Positions 6,719 through 8,470 of a stretch of DNA of 8,470 bases are shown one piece after another (within the stretch, counting starts at the first letter, position 1; every line of letters begins with the position of its first letter). Below the pieces are notes generated by a model. That model worked only from the letters and a program-made list of their open reading frames with translations, was not told the DNA's origin and did no database searches. The DNA is from an uncultured Caryophanales bacterium. Lineage in GTDB: Bacteria; Bacillota_I; Bacilli_A; RF39; UBA660. The stretch covers positions 1 through 8,470 of the forward strand of contig CAMIXP010000054.1 in assembly GCA_946402785.1 (NCBI GenBank). The letters run 5' to 3'. The position numbers and the translations under genes are program-made.

Positions 6719-6923
6719 CTTTATTTGTAAATCCATATTTTTTGTTGAATTTATCTACACGACCAGCACGAGATGATCTGCTTTGCTTTCCTGTATAGAA
6801 TGGATGACATTCTGAACAAATTTCAACATTAATTTCATCTTTTGTAGATTTGCATGTAAATGTGTTTCCACAAGCACATGTAACCTTACAATCTTTAATT
6901 TCTGGATGTATACCTTTTTTCAT
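6708..6923 (-). CDS. rpmE: 50S ribosomal protein L31 (bL31), zinc-binding form
   Basis: This is bL31, which sits on the central protuberance and bridges the 50S and 30S subunits. I take the start at the ATG at 6923, giving 71 residues beginning MKKGIHPE as in the family (E. coli MKKDIHP). The ATG at 6944 would add seven residues, lies inside the leader hairpin and leaves the AAGGAG (6937-6932) within the coding region, so it is rejected. The zinc ligands are all present: CAC (Cys16, Cys18) and CSEC (Cys36, Cys39). This is therefore the C+ form, which in bacteria such as B. subtilis is replaced by a Cys-less paralogue during zinc shortage. HPFYTGKQ and GRVDKFNKKYG are family hallmarks. It has its own promoter and terminator, with a structured leader of about 50 nt that may mediate control. 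Confidence 0.97.
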   Translation of the reverse strand: MKKGIHPEIKDCKVTCACGNTFTCKSTKDEINVEICSECHPFYTGKQSRSSRAGRVDKFNKKYGFTNKEAE

Positions 6924-6942
6924 AAACTTCTCTCCTTCCGCC

Positions 6943-6961
6943 ATGACAACTGTTTTGTCAT
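6943..6961 (-). promoter_or_regulatory. Leader hairpin of rpmE, possible autoregulatory L31 site
   Basis: ATGACAA/TTGTCAT (6961-6955 with 6949-6943) makes a perfect 7-bp hairpin with a 5-nt loop in the predicted rpmE leader, ending 5 nt before the Shine-Dalgarno. Leader motifs upstream of L31 genes have been described in several bacterial groups, and feedback by free ribosomal protein is a general mechanism. Whether this hairpin belongs to one of those classes cannot be decided by eye. Confidence 0.4.
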
Positions 6962-6980
6962 AGAAATTTGACGCGTTATT

Positions 6981-7009
6981 AATATATCAAATATTTTTTT
7001 TGTTTTCAA
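6981..7009 (-). promoter_or_regulatory. Predicted sigma-A promoter of rpmE
   Basis: On the minus strand the -35 is TTGAAA (7009-7004, 5/6), the spacer is 17 bp with an A8 run, and the -10 is TATATT (6986-6981, 5/6) preceded by TGA. The expected start is near 6974, giving a leader of about 51 nt. The -35 overlaps the 3' arm of the hairpin at the end of murA. Confidence 0.75.
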
Positions 7010-7027
7010 GTGTTTTTTACACTTAAA
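7005..7027 (-). other. Hairpin across the murA stop codon, without a U-tract
   Basis: TTTAAGTG/CACTTGAA (7027-7020 with 7012-7005) forms an 8-bp stem with one G-U pair and a 7-nt A-rich loop. The murA TAA is in the 5' arm. It is followed by A-rich sequence, so it is not a canonical intrinsic terminator. It may protect the mRNA 3' end, or murA transcripts may read into rpmE. Confidence 0.5.
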
Positions 7028-8276
7028 CCTCTTTTATCTTGATTTTTGCCCCTACATTTGTCAATTTTTCAACGATTGATTCATATCCTCTTAAGATATG
7101 CTCTACATTTGTAATGGTTGTTTTTCCTTCAGCTTTTAATCCAGCAGCTACCATAGCGGCTCCTGCACGTAGGTCTGTTGCAACTACCTCACATCCTGTT
7201 AATTTGGTTGGTCCTAAAACAGTTGCTGTTTGATTTTTTACTTCGATATTAGCTCCTAATTCTTTTAAATATGGGATATGCATAAATCTGTTTTCCCAAA
7301 TGGTTTCGGTTGTTTTACTTTTACCAGTCATTTGTGTTTGTAATACGGTAAATGGTTGTTGTAAGTCTGTTGCAAATCCTGGATATACAGCTGTTTTGAT
7401 ACTGGTTGCTGTATATTTATCTTGTTTTTGTACTAATACATAATCTGCTCCTACTTCTAGTTGCACTCCTGCTTCTTCTAATTTTGATAATAAAGCATCA
7501 ATATGTTCTGGAATAATATTATCTACTTTTAGTGGATTACCACAAAGGGCTCCAATAATAACATAAGTACCTGCTTCAATTCTATCTGGAATTACTTCAT
7601 GGAAGCATTTTCCTAGGTGTGTTACTCCTTCAATCTTAATTGTAGAAGTACCAGCTCCTGTAATTTTAGCACCCATGTTATTTAGGAACGTTGCCACATT
7701 AACAATTTCTGGCTCTTTTGCAGCATTATCAATAACTGTTTTTCCTTTTGCACGAACAGCTGCTAACATGATATTTATAGTTGCTCCGACAGAAGCAATA
7801 TCTAAATAGATGTTTGCTCCTTTTAATTCTTCTGCTTCTACTGTATATTTGTTTCCTTCACTTTTTACAGTTGCTCCCAGTGCTTCAAATCCTTTTAAGT
7901 GTAGATCAATTGGTCTTGCTCCAATCGAACATCCTCCTGGGAAATACATTACTACTTTATGATATTTTCCAAGTAGTGCTCCCATAAAGTAATAAGATGC
8001 TCTTAATTTCTTTGAGAATGCTTCTGCAATCTCTACGTTTTTCATATCTTTTGGATTGATAACAACACTTTCACTTGCTCTTTTTACATCGACATTTAAT
8101 TCTTTTAAGATATCACATAATGCATCTGTATCTGTGATTTCTGGTACATTACATATAGTTGCTTCTTCATCCGTTAAAATGGCTGCTGGAATTAAAGCAA
8201 CTGTTGCGTTTTTTGCACCACTAATTCGAATGGTTCCCGATAAATCTCTTCCACCCTCGATTTCCATTATTTTCAT
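7023..8276 (-). CDS. murA: UDP-N-acetylglucosamine 1-carboxyvinyltransferase MurA
   Basis: This 417-residue cytoplasmic enzyme transfers enolpyruvate from PEP to UDP-GlcNAc, the first committed step of peptidoglycan synthesis and the target of fosfomycin. Key residues are present: Lys22 and Asn23 in SGAKN (19-23), Arg92 in LRASYYFMGALLG, the catalytic Cys116 in PGGCSIGARPIDLH (113-126), PDRIEAGT (230-237), Asp304 in YPGFATDLQQP and Arg370 in DLRAGA. Because the loop residue is Cys and not Asp, natural fosfomycin resistance is not expected from it. Stretches such as SVGATINIMLAA and NAAKEPEI match the MurAA paralogue of Bacilli more than MurAB. The first ATG is chosen because GGAGG ends 9 nt before it. 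The B. subtilis neighbour spoIID is absent; rpmE follows instead. Confidence 0.98.
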   Translation of the reverse strand: MKIMEIEGGRDLSGTIRISGAKNATVALIPAAILTDEEATICNVPEITDTDALCDILKELNVDVKRASESVVINPKDMKNVEIAEAFSKKLRASYYFMGALLGKYHKVVMYFPGGCSIGARPIDLHLKGFEALGATVKSEGNKYTVEAEELKGANIYLDIASVGATINIMLAAVRAKGKTVIDNAAKEPEIVNVATFLNNMGAKITGAGTSTIKIEGVTHLGKCFHEVIPDRIEAGTYVIIGALCGNPLKVDNIIPEHIDALLSKLEEAGVQLEVGADYVLVQKQDKYTATSIKTAVYPGFATDLQQPFTVLQTQMTGKSKTTETIWENRFMHIPYLKELGANIEVKNQTATVLGPTKLTGCEVVATDLRAGAAMVAAGLKAEGKTTITNVEHILRGYESIVEKLTNVGAKIKIKEV

Positions 8277-8285
8277 TCTTTTATA

Positions 8286-8308
8286 CCTCCAAACTTTTAT
8301 TAAAAGTT
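8286..8308 (-). promoter_or_regulatory. murA leader hairpin abutting the Shine-Dalgarno
   Basis: AACTTTT/AAAAGTT (8308-8302 with 8298-8292) is a perfect 7-bp stem with a 3-nt loop in the predicted murA leader. One base separates it from GGAGG (8290-8286). It is A/U-rich and so weak, but its position suggests an effect on ribosome access or mRNA stability. Confidence 0.4.
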
Positions 8309-8328
8309 AATTCTTCTTTCTCTACTTA

Positions 8329-8357
8329 ATCATACTTTTTCTCTATTTCTTTGTCAA
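8329..8357 (-). promoter_or_regulatory. Predicted sigma-A promoter of murA
   Basis: The minus strand carries a perfect -35 TTGACA (8357-8352), a 17-bp spacer and -10 TATGAT (8334-8329, 5/6). The expected start is near 8322, about 46 nt before the ATG. It is the best promoter match in the window. Confidence 0.85.
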
Positions 8358-8365
8358 TTAAAGAG

Positions 8366-8406
8366 CCTTATATTCCCTATATTTGTCGTCAAGTTGATAT
8401 ATAAGG
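8366..8406. repeat. 8-bp inverted repeat upstream of the murA promoter
   Basis: CCTTATAT (8366-8373) and ATATAAGG (8399-8406) are perfect inverted copies 25 bases apart, between the upstream terminator and the murA -35 box. An operator-like site is possible; chance is also plausible in such AT-rich DNA. Confidence 0.35.
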
Positions 8407-8418
8407 ATATAAAAAGAT

Positions 8419-8443
8419 AAAAAATCCCTGTCAATTGACAGGG
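8419..8443 (-). terminator. Intrinsic terminator of the gene upstream of murA
   Basis: The minus strand holds CCCTGTC-AATT-GACAGGG (8443-8426), a perfect palindrome, followed by A and a T6 tract (8424-8419). With a two-base C bulge, the flanking AAT/ATT can extend the stem. It marks the end of a transcript entering from beyond the right edge; that gene is not identifiable from the remaining 20-odd bases. Confidence 0.85.
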
Positions 8444-8470
8444 GGATTATTCACAATTATGGAAAATAAA

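Noticed and set aside
6924..6944. Upstream ATG extending L31 by seven residues.
   Set aside because: It falls in the leader hairpin, and the strong AAGGAG serves the next ATG, whose product starts MKKGIHP as in the L31 family.
3183..8310. Other plus-strand open frames antisense to tagO, mbl, rpiB, the unknown gene and murA.
   Set aside because: Each is the shadow of a well-supported minus-strand gene, with no plausible promoter or Shine-Dalgarno.
8366..8396. A second murA promoter built on TTGACG.
   Set aside because: No -10-like hexamer occurs 16-18 bases downstream; the nearest, TATAAG, is only 14 bases away.
8447..8470. Possible end of an upstream minus-strand gene (F-I-F-H-N-C-E-stop).
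   Set aside because: The terminator implies a gene ends about here, but seven codons do not fix the frame or the family; TAA or a TGA in another frame would also fit.
8459..8470. Plus-strand ATG GAA AAT AAA at the right edge as a gene start.
   Set aside because: Only four codons are visible, and the nearest purine run (GGGGG) is 13 bases away, too far and a poor Shine-Dalgarno.

Overview
The window is AT-rich bacterial chromosome. All recognisable genes lie on the minus strand, so transcription runs from high to low coordinates. The gene set points to a walled, low-GC Gram-positive of the Firmicutes/Bacilli type, possibly an Erysipelotrichia- or RF39-like lineage; that placement is inference. 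It rests on a MurAA-type MurA, an Mbl-type actin, a TagO/WecA-type transferase, long-form HPF, SecA with a SEC-C tail, and a YwzB-like (DUF1146) protein. TGA ends two of the genes, so the Mycoplasma code (TGA = Trp) is not in use. There are no mobile elements, tRNAs, rRNAs or CRISPR arrays, and this is housekeeping DNA.

Layout in the direction of transcription: a terminator of an upstream unit (about 8419-8449); murA with a near-consensus promoter; rpmE with its own consensus-like promoter and a leader hairpin; a three-gene unit with two ATGA overlaps (unknown 191-residue protein, rpiB, YwzB-like membrane protein); the mbl-type actin; tagO; hpf; and secA, which starts with TTG and stops 7 bases before the window edge.

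The genes cover envelope building (MurA makes the first committed peptidoglycan precursor, Mbl guides wall insertion, TagO starts a wall glycan), secretion (SecA), ribosome upkeep (L31, long HPF) and the pentose phosphate pathway (RpiB).

The most coherent non-coding signal is a repeated junction design. Most gaps are under 100 bases and hold an intrinsic terminator followed at once by an extended -10 promoter (TGn plus a TATAAT-like hexamer). Five of these promoters predict leaders of only about 15-19 nt. By contrast murA and rpmE have proper -35 boxes and leaders near 50 nt, each with a perfect 7-bp hairpin next to the Shine-Dalgarno. The least understood gene is the 191-residue protein, which carries a short motif resembling the start of ribosomal protein eL24. 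I found no clear new multi-gene system.
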